Shown here one piece after another: positions 9,408 through 19,517 of a stretch of DNA of 64,000 nt. The stretch covers positions 1 to 64,000 of the forward strand of contig NZ_KE384531.1 of the NCBI RefSeq assembly GCF_000426505.1. Reading direction: 5' to 3'. The notes below the pieces were generated by a model. The model had not been told where the DNA came from, made no database searches, and saw nothing but the letters and a program-made list of their open reading frames with translations. Position numbers and translations under genes: made by a program. This DNA is from Nisaea denitrificans DSM 18348. GTDB taxonomy: Bacteria > Pseudomonadota > Alphaproteobacteria > Thalassobaculales > Thalassobaculaceae. Within the stretch, counting starts at the first letter, position 1. Each line of letters opens with the position of its first letter.

Positions 9408-12400
9408 ATCTGACCTGCGATCCATGCGTTGTCTGGTTCAGGGGAGGTGGTTCTGGCCGGCAGATCCTGCGCAAGGCGCTCGGCCAGATCGTTGAGGCTG
9501 TGGCTGCCGAGAAGGTCCGGCAGGCCGATTGTCAAACCGAGTTCCCGCTCGATGAGGGTTCGGATTTCCATGGCGAGCAGGGAGTCGAGACCGAGCATCG
9601 GTAGTGGCGTGTCGTGGGCGAGCCGGTCCGGCGGAATGCGCAGAACCTCGCTCATGGTGTCCGCGAGCCAGTCGCGGGGTGACTGATCCGGCTCTTTGCG
9701 AGTTTGCGAGACCTCGCGAGTGACGGAGGTCGGTGCCGGTGAGGCTTGTGGCGTCGCCCTGTCGGTGAGAACCGGGTCGAACAATCCCGTTGGCCGTTGA
9801 CTGCGATAGAGTTCGGCGAAACGCGGCCAGTCAGCGGCAACGAGTGCCGTGCAGGCCTCCGCCGGGTTCAAAAGCTGCGGCAACCGTTCCAGGAGGCGGT
9901 CCGCGGGGAATGGCTCAAGCCCCATCCGGTGCAATTCGCGACCGATTTCCTCGCTCACCATGCCGGTGTCTGAGAGGGGGCCAAGATCAAGGCTCGCGCC
10001 GCAAAGACCCCGGGCACGGCGGAAGGCCGCCAACCCATCCAGGAATGCGTTCGCCGCCGCGTATGAGGCTTGCTTTTGCCCGCCCCAGAGGCCCGCGATC
10101 GATCCGCAGCCGAGGAAGAAATCCAACTCTTCCCCTACCGTCGCATTGTGCAGCGCCAAGGCGCCGCCCGCCTTGCCGGCGAACACGGCGGCACAATCTG
10201 GCCAGGTCAGGTCGGAGAGGTTTCGAGCCTCTCCGATGCCGGCGGCATGGATCACGCCCCTGAGGGATGGGCCGTTCTGTCCCCATTCCGCGATCTGTGA
10301 GGTCAGTGTTTCTGTATCGGAGACATCGAGTGCGGCCGTTTCCACGGCGGCGCCCAGATCCTGAAGCGCTTTTATATGCTCGCGCGCGGCCGCTGATTGC
10401 GCGCCCTGGCGCCCGGTCAAGAGGATGCGCCCTGCCCCTTGCCGCGCCAGCCACAGGCCGATTGCGCGGCCGAGACTGCCGAAACCGCCGGTGATGAGAT
10501 AACTCGCGTCCTGCCGGATCGGGACAGATTGTCGTCGGGCCGGTTCCGCCGGGTGGAGCCGTGGCACGAGGATGCGCCCGTCCCGAAGGGCTAACTCGCT
10601 CTCTTCTCCCGCGCCTGTCAGGACATCCGCGATCCGGGATGTTATCCCGGGCATGTCGGGCGTGAGTGGCAGGTCGATCAACCCGCCCCAGATGTGCGGC
10701 GCCTCCAGTGCGATGCTGCGGCCAAAGCCCCAGATCGGCGCATGGGCCAGACCTTCGAGCCGGTCTTGCGGGCACGCGTCGACCGCGTCGCGGGTCAGCA
10801 GCCAGAGCCGGGGCGGATGCGGGAGGTCCAGCAAGACACGCGCGAGCGGTGGCAGGCTTGCGAGACCACCGGCCGTTCCGTTGATGAGACTTTCGGATGT
10901 CAAGTCTTCGGCAGACGGGCCATCGAGGCTCCAGAGATGAACAATGCCTTCCAGCGGTCCCAACTCTTCAAGGAGTGCGCGCGCAGCGGCTTCGTCTCCC
11001 GGAACGAGATTGCGGCGATGCCCGTTGAGAGGCGCCTTGAAGATCAGCGTACAATCCACGTTGTCGCCGCCGCGCGTTTCAAGCTCGGTCGCCAGCGCCT
11101 GCCCGAAGCCGCTTTCGTCGGCCAGGATCAGCCAGTTTCCATGCGGGGGTGCTGGCTCTTCCGTGGAGGGAGCGACGGGCTCCCAATTCACCTTGTAGGT
11201 GACGGGCGCTGCGTTGTGCCGTTCGCTCTCGGACTCCACCCAGTAGCCTTGTCGTTCGAAAGGATGACCGGGCAGGTCCGCGAGGCGCAGTGGTAGTCCG
11301 GCATAGAGTCCGGTCCAGTCCGGATTCTCGCCGTCCGCGTAGCGTCCAGCCAACACGCGCCAGGCAACAGAGCCTGCTTGTCCGGCGGAGATTTTTTCGG
11401 CGGTGGAGCGTTGCCGCGTCACCGCCCCGTCACGCGAGATGGCGCCTTCGTCGTCCCGTCCTTCCAGCCAGTTCTCCAGCGCCATAACCAACGCGGTCTT
11501 GTCGCTGCCGAGAAGGGCCAGACGGTGGGGGAAATGGTCGCGTCCACAAGCTGCGGTGAAGCACAGATCGGCAAGTGGCGCCGGACTTTGTTTCAGGATC
11601 TTCAGAACGCTCCGCGCGAGCTGACGGAGTGACGGGCGGCTCTTGGCGGAGAGGGGCAGCAGGTAGCGGCTGAACTCCGGTATTTGGCGCAACGCGGGTT
11701 CGGGCGCTTGCTCGACAACCAGATGAGCATTGGTGCCGCCGAACCCGAACGAGCTGACGCCTGCCCGCCGCACCGTACCTGATGCCGGCCAGGGCTCAGT
11801 GCCTTCCGGCAGGCGGAGTCCGACACGCGCCCAATCGATGTTGGGGTTGCGGTTGGCGCTGTGCAGGCTGGCGGGAATAGCGCCGTTGTTGAGGGACAGC
11901 ACGACTTTCTGCAATCCGGCAACTCCGGCGGCGGACTCCAGGTGGCCGATGTTCGATTTAACCGACCCGATTGTGAGCGGGCGGTCCCGGTCTTTCGCCC
12001 CGAACACGGCATCCAGCGCTCCGGCCTCGATCGGGTCGCCGAGGGCGGTCCCGGTGCCGTGCGCCTCGACATAGTCGATCTGCTCCGGCGCTAGCCTGGC
12101 TTGGTTAAGCGCGCGGCGGATGACTCGTTCCTGTGCCGGTCCGTTTGGAACCGTCAGCCCGCTGGTGCGGCCGTCCTGGTTGACCGCCGAGCCCCGGATC
12201 ACGGCCATGATCCGGTCGCCGTCGCGGATCGCATCCGGAAGCCGCTTCAACAGCACCAAACCGCAACCTTCGGAGCGGACAAAACCGTCGGCCTCGGCCG
12301 CGAATGCCTTGCAACGTCCATCGGGCGCCAGCATCCGGGCGCGGGAATGATTGATGCTGACGGTCGGGTCGAGCAGCAGGTTGACGCCGCCGCCGATCGC

Positions 12401-15400
12401 CAGATCCGATTCCCCGCTTCTGAGGCTCATGCAGGCCTGGTGAAGCGCGACCAGCGAGGAGGAGCACGCGGTGTCGATGGCCAGACTTGGCCCTTCCAGG
12501 CCGAGGAAGAAGGACAGCCGGTTGGCCGCCACACTCAGCGCGTTGCCTGTGCCGAGATAAGCGTCGATCCGGTCGGGCGCGCTGTTCAGGCGATGCAGGT
12601 AGTCGTTTGTGCTGATGCCGACGAAAACGCCGGTCTGGCTGCCTTCGAGACTGCTCGGCGGAATGCCCGCGCGTTCCAGTGTCTCCCAGCAAACCTCCAG
12701 CAGGAGGCGTTGCTGCGGGTCGAGATGCGTCGCCTCGCGCGGGGAGATCCCGAAGAATCCCGGATCGAACAGATCGACCCCGTCGATGAAACCGCCATGG
12801 CGCGTCTGGATTGTTCCGGGCGTCTCGGGATCGGCGCTGTAATACCGATCGACGTCCCAGCGGTTGCCCGGAATCTCCGTGATTGCGTCGACGCCGTCCT
12901 TTAGCAGCGTCCAGAATGCTTCCGGGTTATTGACTCCGCCGGGTATGCGGCAGCCAAGGGAAAGGATGGCGATCCCGCCCCCGGCATCCGAGCTGGTGTT
13001 TTGGGCTGTGGCAGGGATTGTCCGGGACGCACTGTCGAGCCCGGCGCGTTCCAGCAGGTGCTGCGCCAACCGTTTCGGGGTCGGGTAATCGAACGCCAGG
13101 GTTGCCGGGAGGACTCCGCCGAGACCGGTCTGCAGACGATTGCGCAGCTCGATCGCGTTCATCGAGTCGAGCCCCTGATCGAAGAAGCCGCGATCGGCAT
13201 TCGGTGTTTCCGGTCCTGTCGGGGCAATCTCGCCGATCTGCTCGAGGATGTAGGCCGTGAGACGGTCGAGCCTCTCTTCCGTTGCCAGTGCACGCAATTG
13301 CGCCTTGAGGCCACTGTCCGGCTTAGCATTTGCGGGGCGACTGTCATCCGCCTGAAGCGGGGCGCCATTGAGCAGGGGATGGATGAGCTTGGCGCCGCTT
13401 TGCCCGGGCAGTATTGCCACATGGGGCAGGTCGAGCGCAGTGGCCCGGTCCATCGCATCAAGGCCTTGAGCCGTCTCTATCGGCGCTAGTCCATGACGGG
13501 CCAGCCGGTCGGCCAAAGCCGCGTCGCGGGAGGCATCGGCCCAGGCACTCCAGCAGAGACTCTGTGCCGGAAGTCCCCGACGGTGGCGGTAGAGTGCGAG
13601 AGCATCCAGCAGGCTATTGGCGGCGGCATAGGCAGCTTGCCCTGGATTGCCGAGCAACCCGCTGGCCGAGGAAACCAGCATGAAATGCCGGATAGGATGA
13701 TTGGCCGCGAGGCGATGGAGTGCCCAGCCGCCAAGCACCTTCGGCGCCATCACGGCGAACGCGCGCTCGGAGGATTGCTGGTGCAGCACCGCATCGTCGA
13801 GCACGCCCGCCGCATGAAGGATACCGGTCAAAGGCGGCCAATCCGTCGGCAGGGTATCGACAAATGTCGAGAGCGCCGACGCATCGGTGACATCGATAGC
13901 GCCGACCTGGATCTCTATCCCTTGGTTGCGCCATTCCTCGATCCGGTCTGCGGCGGCTCCAGTTGGTGCGTTCCGGGAGATCAGAGCCAGATGCTGTGCC
14001 CCTCGCTTGATAAGGTGCTCGGCCATGTGGAGCCCGAGACGACCGAGCCCGCCAGTCACCAGCCAGCCCCCTTCCAAGCCGGATGTTTCTTCCGGTTGCG
14101 GTAGCGGTTCAGCCTCGAGCTTGAGCGCTAACCTGACAGCATTGCTCTTTTCCTGACGCCAGAGAGTCTCGCTCCCCGGCAGGTCGGCATTAATCTCCGC
14201 AAGGAGTTGGGACGCCGCTTTGCGTGGCGATCCGTCTACATCGATCAGGCAGAGATCCCAGCCCGGATGTTCGTGCCGCAGGCTCCGCCCAAGACCCCAG
14301 ACGATGGATTGCAGCAATCCGATGCCGGCCTCCGGAAGCGCCGTGCCAGCCATGGCGAAAGCCTGACGGCTGACCAGATAGAGCTTTAACGGACGGTCAG
14401 CCTGCGCTGCCAGAGTATGCACCAGCCCGGTAAGCCGCGCGGTGAGTGAGGCGATGGCGTCGGTAATTTCCGTATCGGACATGCGCTCGGGTGCGGTCAG
14501 ATCCAGAGGCCAGAGGCACATGATGTTCAGGCGGTCGCGCCCTTCGGGAAGGCTTTCGGGGGCCGGTCCCGTGGCAACGCTCACGCTGTCGCCTGCCTTG
14601 CTGAGTGCTTTTCCGAGAGCTTTCGCTGTCCCTTTTCTGTCTGCCAGAAGCAGCCAGTCAGTGGGCGCGCGATCTTCGCGCGGTGCGGAGGAAACCTCTG
14701 TCCAGCGGGGCACAAAGCCCCATTCCTCGACAGGCACCGCTGTGACCGTATCTGCAGGTTGACCCAGGCCGGACGCCAGGGCGGCCCGCACAGGGGCTGC
14801 AGCATCTCCCTGTACTGGCCGTGGTGGCAGCGGGAAGGTATTTTTGCGGAACGGGTATGATGGGAGGTCCGGTGTTGCCCGCCCGTTAGAGCTGCCATGG
14901 AAAGCCGGCCAGTCAGGCGTGATGCCGGCGGTATAGAGCGCTGAGAGGCTTTCCGTGATGGAGGGCCAGTCCTCCGCGCCTTCGCGCAGGCTGGGCAGCC
15001 AGAGAGTGTCCGGCGCGGCGATGCATTGCGCGCCGAGAGCGGTCAGCAGAGGCTTCGGGCCGATTTCAAGGAAGACGCGATGACGCTCCGACAGGCAGTT
15101 CAGGCCATCGGCAAAGCGCACTGCGCAGCGCATATGGCGCGTCCAGTAATCCGCATCGGGAGCCGCCTCCAGAACCTTGCCGTCGAGATTGCTGACCAGC
15201 GGGATCGCGGGCGCTTCGAAATCGAAACGGGAGGCTGTCTTGCGGAACTGCTCCAGAATCGGGTCGGCCAGGGGCGAGTGGAAAGCGTGGGAGACCGGGA
15301 GAAACCGGCTGCGAAGGCCCGCGCTCTCCAGTTCCTCCTGAACTCGTGCCAGGGTTTTGCGGCGCCCTGAAAGCACGGTATTGCGGGGTCCGTTGACGGC

Positions 15401-18400
15401 GGCGACCGAGATATCGTCGGCATGCGGCGTGGCGAATTCAGCGAGCTGTGCTTCTTCCGCCATTACGGCCAGCATGGCGCCGTCGAGTGGCAAGCCCTGA
15501 ATGAGCCGGGCGCGTTCTGCTATCAGCCGCAGCCCTGTCTCCAGATCGAAGACACCCGCGATGCAGGCGGCTACATATTCGCCGACGCTGTGGCCCAAAA
15601 GAGCCGTCGGCCGGATGCCCCAGTCGCGCCAGAGTTCGGCCAGCGCATATTCGAGCGCGAAAAGGGCAGGCTGGGTGTAGGCGGTCTGCGCAAGCAGATC
15701 CGCGTCCTTGCCGAACATGACGGACAATAGGGAACGGTCCAGCGCTTTCGCGAGCACCTGATCGCAATGATCCAGGGTCGCGCGAAAGCCCGCGTGACGT
15801 TCGTAAAGGGATCGCCCCATGTCGAGATACTGGGAGCCTTGCCCAGTGAAAAGGAATGCGACGGGCGACGGGTTGACCGGCATTTGCTGAACGTCGCCTT
15901 CGCCGGCGGCAATCCTTTCCAGCTGCGCGGCGAAATCTCGGGTCGAGTCGCCGGTGATAGCTAGCCGGTGATCGAGATGGGGGCGGAGTATGGCTGCCGC
16001 GCGGCAGAGTTGTTCCGCTTTGATCGCTGGGTCCTCTTGGCGGCACAGGGCAGCGTACCGGTCGGCGAGATCGCGCAGCGCCTGCGGGTCGCGGGCAGAG
16101 AGTGTCAGAAGGTACGGTGGCAGCGTGGCCTGTTCCTGCACCGGTCGCGGCCTGTCCGGGGCCTGCTCCAGAACCACATGCGCGTTGGTGCCGCCGAAAC
16201 CGAAGGAGCTGACAGCCGCTCTTGCACCGTCCGGCAGAGGCGTTGGAGCGCGTGGGATATCGAGCGCGGAGTCTTCCAGCCTGATTAGTGGATTGATCTC
16301 ATCGAGGTTCGGTTGTGCCGGGACTTCGCCATGGCGGAGGCAGAGCACGGCCTTGACCAGCCCCGCGATCCCTGCAGCGGCTTCCAGATGTCCGATATTT
16401 GCCTTGGCGGAGCCAAGCAGGCACGACCGCTCGCTTGAGCGCGCCGGGTCGAGAACCGATTGCAGGGCACCGACTTCGATCGGGTCGCCGAGCCGCGTTC
16501 CGGTACCATGGGTTTCGACAAAATCGATGTCAGCGGCTTCCAGCCCGGAGGCCTTGAGCGCGTCCTGGATAACGCTCTGCTGCGCCTGTGGGTTGGGGGC
16601 GGTGAGCCCGTTGCTGCGGCCATCCTGATTGACCGCCGAGCCACGGATCACAGCCAGTATGCGGTCGCCGTCCCGCTCGGCGGTGGCGAGTGGCTTGAGC
16701 ACCACCATGGCGCAACCCTCGCCGCGCACATAACCGTCCGCATCGAAAGCGAAGGTGCGGCTTCTCCAGTGTGGAGAGAGCATGCCCGCACGCTCAAGGG
16801 CGAGCTGCAGATGCGGGCCGCCGATGATGTTCACGCCGCCTGCAAGTGCGACGTTGCACTCCCCGCCGCGCAGGCTCTGGCATGCCTGATGAACGGCGAC
16901 GAGCGAGGAGGAGCAGGCCGTGTCGATGGCCATGCTCGGCCCGTGCAGGTCGAGCTGATAGGAAAGCCGGTTGGCCGCGATGCTGAAGGCGACGCCGGTG
17001 CCGGTATACGCGTTCAACAGGCCCTCGGCGTCGCCCCGGCTGAACTGGTCGAAGGCGAAATCCGCCGAGGAAATCCCGACGAACACGCCGGTCTTCGAGC
17101 CTTCCAGTTGGTCTGCCGGCAATCCGGCATTCTCCAATGCATGCCAGGTGACTTCGAGCAGGATGCGCTGTTGCGGGTCCATGCTTCGGGCTTCGCTCTC
17201 GGAAAGCCCGAAGAAGGCTGCATCGAAGCCTTCGATACCGTCGAGAAACCCCGCCTCCACGCCGGGCAGGCGTTCGTCGGTTCGCACTGCGCAGCCACCA
17301 TCCGTGAGGAGGTTCCAATAGGCTTCCGCATCCGGGGCGCCGGGCAGGCGGCAGGCTAGACCGATAATCGCTATGGCGGATGCCTTCTCCGTCGCCGGAT
17401 CGGTGGTGGTATCCGCTGCGGCTTGCGCGGGTTTCACTTCAGCGCCACTCAGTTGCTCGGAAAGCGTCGCGATTGTGGGATATTGCCAGAGCAGGGTCGG
17501 GTCGAGGGGCGTGCCGTCGAGCCGGTCTTCCAATGTCGCGACGAGGGCAACGGCCGAGCGGGAGTCGAGCCCGAGTTCCGCGAAGGGAGTATGCTGATCG
17601 ACAGCCTCGGGTGCGAGCGACAGCATTCTGCCCAGCTCGCGGCTCAGCCAGTCCCGAAGCTCGGCGCCTGTCGGCCGGCCCTGCTTCGCGCCGGACGATT
17701 GCTCCCGGCTCCAGCGGGCAACGCACTTGAGCTCATTATCTAGATAAGCCTGCCTGCAAGCGCGGCGCTGAACTTTCCCGCTGGAGGTTTTGCGGATCTG
17801 TCCGCGCTCCAGGATCAGGATTTCGGCGGTCGCCAGGCCGTGGCTCTGGGCTACCGCCTGACGGATTTTGCCAAATGCGGCCTCCCACTCCTTCATGCGT
17901 TTCCCTGCCTCGGCGAGAATGACGAGGCGTTCTTCGGCGTCCTGTTCCACCGAGAATGCCGCGCAATGCTCCCGTCTGAGTTCGGGGCAGGACTCCAGAA
18001 CGGTCCATTCGACATCCTGGGGGTAGTGGTTCACGCCTGCGACGACGATGAGATCTTTCAGGCGCCCGGTGATGTGGAGTTCACCATCCTTGAGGAAGCC
18101 GAGATCGCCGGTACGTAGAAAAGGGCCGTCTTTTGGGCTGTCCGTCAGCCGGGCATGGAACGTGGCCTTTGTTTCCTCGGGGCGCCGCCAGTAGCCGAGC
18201 CCCACGCTGGGGCTGGAGATCCAGAGCTCGCCAACCGTATCTGGCGCGCAAGTCCGCCCGGTCGCGGGATCGACGATCCACAGGTCGGTTTTGGGGCGCG
18301 GGACGCCGCAGCCCACAACCGTGCGTGTCGCGGTATCGGCCGCCGTATCATCGGCCGGGACCACGCGGTTCTGCTCAAGGGCTTCGGCATTCAGTCGCGA

Positions 18401-19423
18401 TGCATGCGGGCTTTGGTCGTGGGCGCGGGCGGTAACGAAAAGTGTCGCCTCGGCCATTCCGTAGGCCGGATAGAATGTCTCGGCCCGGAAGCCTTGCGGG
18501 CCGAAGGTCTCGGTGAAACGACGCAAGGTCTCGGCGCGTACAGGCTCGGCGCCGTTGCCGGCGACCCTCCATCGCGACAGGTCGAGTGTTTTGCGTTGCT
18601 CTGCGGTTATGCGTTCCAGGCAGAGTTCGTAAGCGAAATTGGGGGCGTGGGTGTGGGTGCCGCCGAACCGGTCCATGGCTTCGAGCCAGCGGACGGGGCG
18701 CTTCAGCAGTGTGAGCGGCGAGAGAACGTAGCAGTCCGCGCCGCTGAACATGGGCTGCAGCAGCCCCTCGACCAGACCGTAATCGTGGAAATAGGGCATC
18801 CAGGTGACGCAGATACTGTCCGCGTCGCACGCAAAGCCCTCCTGCAGATAGGCCAGATTGGCGAGCACATTCCCGTGCGAAAGCATGACGCCGCGTGGTG
18901 CGGAGGTGGAGCCGGATGTGTATTGCAGATAGGCGAGGCTCTCGGAGGTAATATCGGGCCGTCTGAAATCCACCGCGTCGGCTGGCTCCAGCATGTCTGT
19001 CGCGATCCAGTGGACCTGCGGCATGGTCTCGCTCAGCCGGGTCTCGAGATCCTGCTGTAGACCGGCAGTCGTCAGGATGACTTCGGCTTCCGCGTCCGCG
19101 ACGATGCCTTGAAGGCGCGGCAGAGAATGCTTCAGCCGAACTCCGTCCGGCGGCGGCACCGGAACCGCGACGATCCCGGCATTCAGGCACCCGAAAAAGG
19201 CGGGAAGGACATCGAGTCCCGGCGGATAGAGCAGCAGCGCCCGGCTGCCTTCAGCCACATGCTGCCTCAGCCGGTTGGCGACTGCTTGAGCATGGTTGCG
19301 AAGGGGGGCATACCCGATCGTTGCCGTGACATCCCGGCCATCCTTCAGGAAATGATATTTCCCGGTCGATGATTCCGCGCGCTGGTCGAGCAGATCGATC
19401 AGGGTTTCGGGGGCTGATGTCAC
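9404..19423 (-). CDS. Hybrid FAAL-type I polyketide synthase (FAAL-ACP-KS-AT-KR-ACP-KS-KR-ACP)
   Basis: A 3339-residue megasynthase. The loading unit is a fatty acyl-AMP ligase (residues ~1-570; YTSGSTSAPRG near 168, FHDYGL) followed by ACP1 (GLDS near 619). Module 1 has KS1 (DTACSSS near 836, ETHGTGT, NIGHLE), AT1 (GHSVGEY near 1278; HAFHSP, the malonyl-type motif), KR1 (GGLGRLG near 1791, LDD present, catalytic Tyr near 1931) and ACP2 (GLDS near 2084). Module 2 has KS2 (DTACSSS near 2319), no AT, KR2 (GGFGSLG near 2979, no LDD, Trp before the catalytic Tyr near 3120) and ACP3 (GLDS near 3278). There is no DH or ER, so both extensions should stop at the beta-hydroxyl stage. The start is GTG with GGAG 7 bases upstream. 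The short C-terminal tail is acidic before its last residues and probably docks to the NRPS. Confidence 0.96.
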   Translation of the reverse strand: MTSAPETLIDLLDQRAESSTGKYHFLKDGRDVTATIGYAPLRNHAQAVANRLRQHVAEGSRALLLYPPGLDVLPAFFGCLNAGIVAVPVPPPDGVRLKHSLPRLQGIVADAEAEVILTTAGLQQDLETRLSETMPQVHWIATDMLEPADAVDFRRPDITSESLAYLQYTSGSTSAPRGVMLSHGNVLANLAYLQEGFACDADSICVTWMPYFHDYGLVEGLLQPMFSGADCYVLSPLTLLKRPVRWLEAMDRFGGTHTHAPNFAYELCLERITAEQRKTLDLSRWRVAGNGAEPVRAETLRRFTETFGPQGFRAETFYPAYGMAEATLFVTARAHDQSPHASRLNAEALEQNRVVPADDTAADTATRTVVGCGVPRPKTDLWIVDPATGRTCAPDTVGELWISSPSVGLGYWRRPEETKATFHARLTDSPKDGPFLRTGDLGFLKDGELHITGRLKDLIVVAGVNHYPQDVEWTVLESCPELRREHCAAFSVEQDAEERLVILAEAGKRMKEWEAAFGKIRQAVAQSHGLATAEILILERGQIRKTSSGKVQRRACRQAYLDNELKCVARWSREQSSGAKQGRPTGAELRDWLSRELGRMLSLAPEAVDQHTPFAELGLDSRSAVALVATLEDRLDGTPLDPTLLWQYPTIATLSEQLSGAEVKPAQAAADTTTDPATEKASAIAIIGLACRLPGAPDAEAYWNLLTDGGCAVRTDERLPGVEAGFLDGIEGFDAAFFGLSESEARSMDPQQRILLEVTWHALENAGLPADQLEGSKTGVFVGISSADFAFDQFSRGDAEGLLNAYTGTGVAFSIAANRLSYQLDLHGPSMAIDTACSSSLVAVHQACQSLRGGECNVALAGGVNIIGGPHLQLALERAGMLSPHWRSRTFAFDADGYVRGEGCAMVVLKPLATAERDGDRILAVIRGSAVNQDGRSNGLTAPNPQAQQSVIQDALKASGLEAADIDFVETHGTGTRLGDPIEVGALQSVLDPARSSERSCLLGSAKANIGHLEAAAGIAGLVKAVLCLRHGEVPAQPNLDEINPLIRLEDSALDIPRAPTPLPDGARAAVSSFGFGGTNAHVVLEQAPDRPRPVQEQATLPPYLLTLSARDPQALRDLADRYAALCRQEDPAIKAEQLCRAAAILRPHLDHRLAITGDSTRDFAAQLERIAAGEGDVQQMPVNPSPVAFLFTGQGSQYLDMGRSLYERHAGFRATLDHCDQVLAKALDRSLLSVMFGKDADLLAQTAYTQPALFALEYALAELWRDWGIRPTALLGHSVGEYVAACIAGVFDLETGLRLIAERARLIQGLPLDGAMLAVMAEEAQLAEFATPHADDISVAAVNGPRNTVLSGRRKTLARVQEELESAGLRSRFLPVSHAFHSPLADPILEQFRKTASRFDFEAPAIPLVSNLDGKVLEAAPDADYWTRHMRCAVRFADGLNCLSERHRVFLEIGPKPLLTALGAQCIAAPDTLWLPSLREGAEDWPSITESLSALYTAGITPDWPAFHGSSNGRATPDLPSYPFRKNTFPLPPRPVQGDAAAPVRAALASGLGQPADTVTAVPVEEWGFVPRWTEVSSAPREDRAPTDWLLLADRKGTAKALGKALSKAGDSVSVATGPAPESLPEGRDRLNIMCLWPLDLTAPERMSDTEITDAIASLTARLTGLVHTLAAQADRPLKLYLVSRQAFAMAGTALPEAGIGLLQSIVWGLGRSLRHEHPGWDLCLIDVDGSPRKAASQLLAEINADLPGSETLWRQEKSNAVRLALKLEAEPLPQPEETSGLEGGWLVTGGLGRLGLHMAEHLIKRGAQHLALISRNAPTGAAADRIEEWRNQGIEIQVGAIDVTDASALSTFVDTLPTDWPPLTGILHAAGVLDDAVLHQQSSERAFAVMAPKVLGGWALHRLAANHPIRHFMLVSSASGLLGNPGQAAYAAANSLLDALALYRHRRGLPAQSLCWSAWADASRDAALADRLARHGLAPIETAQGLDAMDRATALDLPHVAILPGQSGAKLIHPLLNGAPLQADDSRPANAKPDSGLKAQLRALATEERLDRLTAYILEQIGEIAPTGPETPNADRGFFDQGLDSMNAIELRNRLQTGLGGVLPATLAFDYPTPKRLAQHLLERAGLDSASRTIPATAQNTSSDAGGGIAILSLGCRIPGGVNNPEAFWTLLKDGVDAITEIPGNRWDVDRYYSADPETPGTIQTRHGGFIDGVDLFDPGFFGISPREATHLDPQQRLLLEVCWETLERAGIPPSSLEGSQTGVFVGISTNDYLHRLNSAPDRIDAYLGTGNALSVAANRLSFFLGLEGPSLAIDTACSSSLVALHQACMSLRSGESDLAIGGGVNLLLDPTVSINHSRARMLAPDGRCKAFAAEADGFVRSEGCGLVLLKRLPDAIRDGDRIMAVIRGSAVNQDGRTSGLTVPNGPAQERVIRRALNQARLAPEQIDYVEAHGTGTALGDPIEAGALDAVFGAKDRDRPLTIGSVKSNIGHLESAAGVAGLQKVVLSLNNGAIPASLHSANRNPNIDWARVGLRLPEGTEPWPASGTVRRAGVSSFGFGGTNAHLVVEQAPEPALRQIPEFSRYLLPLSAKSRPSLRQLARSVLKILKQSPAPLADLCFTAACGRDHFPHRLALLGSDKTALVMALENWLEGRDDEGAISRDGAVTRQRSTAEKISAGQAGSVAWRVLAGRYADGENPDWTGLYAGLPLRLADLPGHPFERQGYWVESESERHNAAPVTYKVNWEPVAPSTEEPAPPHGNWLILADESGFGQALATELETRGGDNVDCTLIFKAPLNGHRRNLVPGDEAAARALLEELGPLEGIVHLWSLDGPSAEDLTSESLINGTAGGLASLPPLARVLLDLPHPPRLWLLTRDAVDACPQDRLEGLAHAPIWGFGRSIALEAPHIWGGLIDLPLTPDMPGITSRIADVLTGAGEESELALRDGRILVPRLHPAEPARRQSVPIRQDASYLITGGFGSLGRAIGLWLARQGAGRILLTGRQGAQSAAAREHIKALQDLGAAVETAALDVSDTETLTSQIAEWGQNGPSLRGVIHAAGIGEARNLSDLTWPDCAAVFAGKAGGALALHNATVGEELDFFLGCGSIAGLWGGQKQASYAAANAFLDGLAAFRRARGLCGASLDLGPLSDTGMVSEEIGRELHRMGLEPFPADRLLERLPQLLNPAEACTALVAADWPRFAELYRSQRPTGLFDPVLTDRATPQASPAPTSVTREVSQTRKEPDQSPRDWLADTMSEVLRIPPDRLAHDTPLPMLGLDSLLAMEIRTLIERELGLTIGLPDLLGSHSLNDLAERLAQDLPARTTSPEPDNAWIAGQI

Positions 19424-19477
19424 AATTTCGCTCCGTTTTCAGGCGTACGACAAGTCTCCCGGAGGAGGCCGAAAATG

Positions 19478-19496
19478 CCGGCTCCTAAGAAGCCGG
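19478..19496 (-). promoter_or_regulatory. Leader hairpin upstream of the PKS start
   Basis: A perfect 6-base inverted repeat (CCGGCT / AGCCGG) with a 7-base loop lies about 55 bases upstream of the PKS GTG, inside the likely 5' untranslated leader. It has no U-tract, so it is not an obvious terminator. A role in mRNA stability or translation is inference. Confidence 0.35.
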
Positions 19497-19517
19497 AGGC
19501 GATGGGGTGCCAAGGGG

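Noticed and set aside
1-19423. Dehydratase, enoylreductase, epimerase or thioesterase domains in the megasynthases
   Set aside because: The regions where they would sit contain only linkers or KR structural subdomains. Any release domain must be left of base 1.
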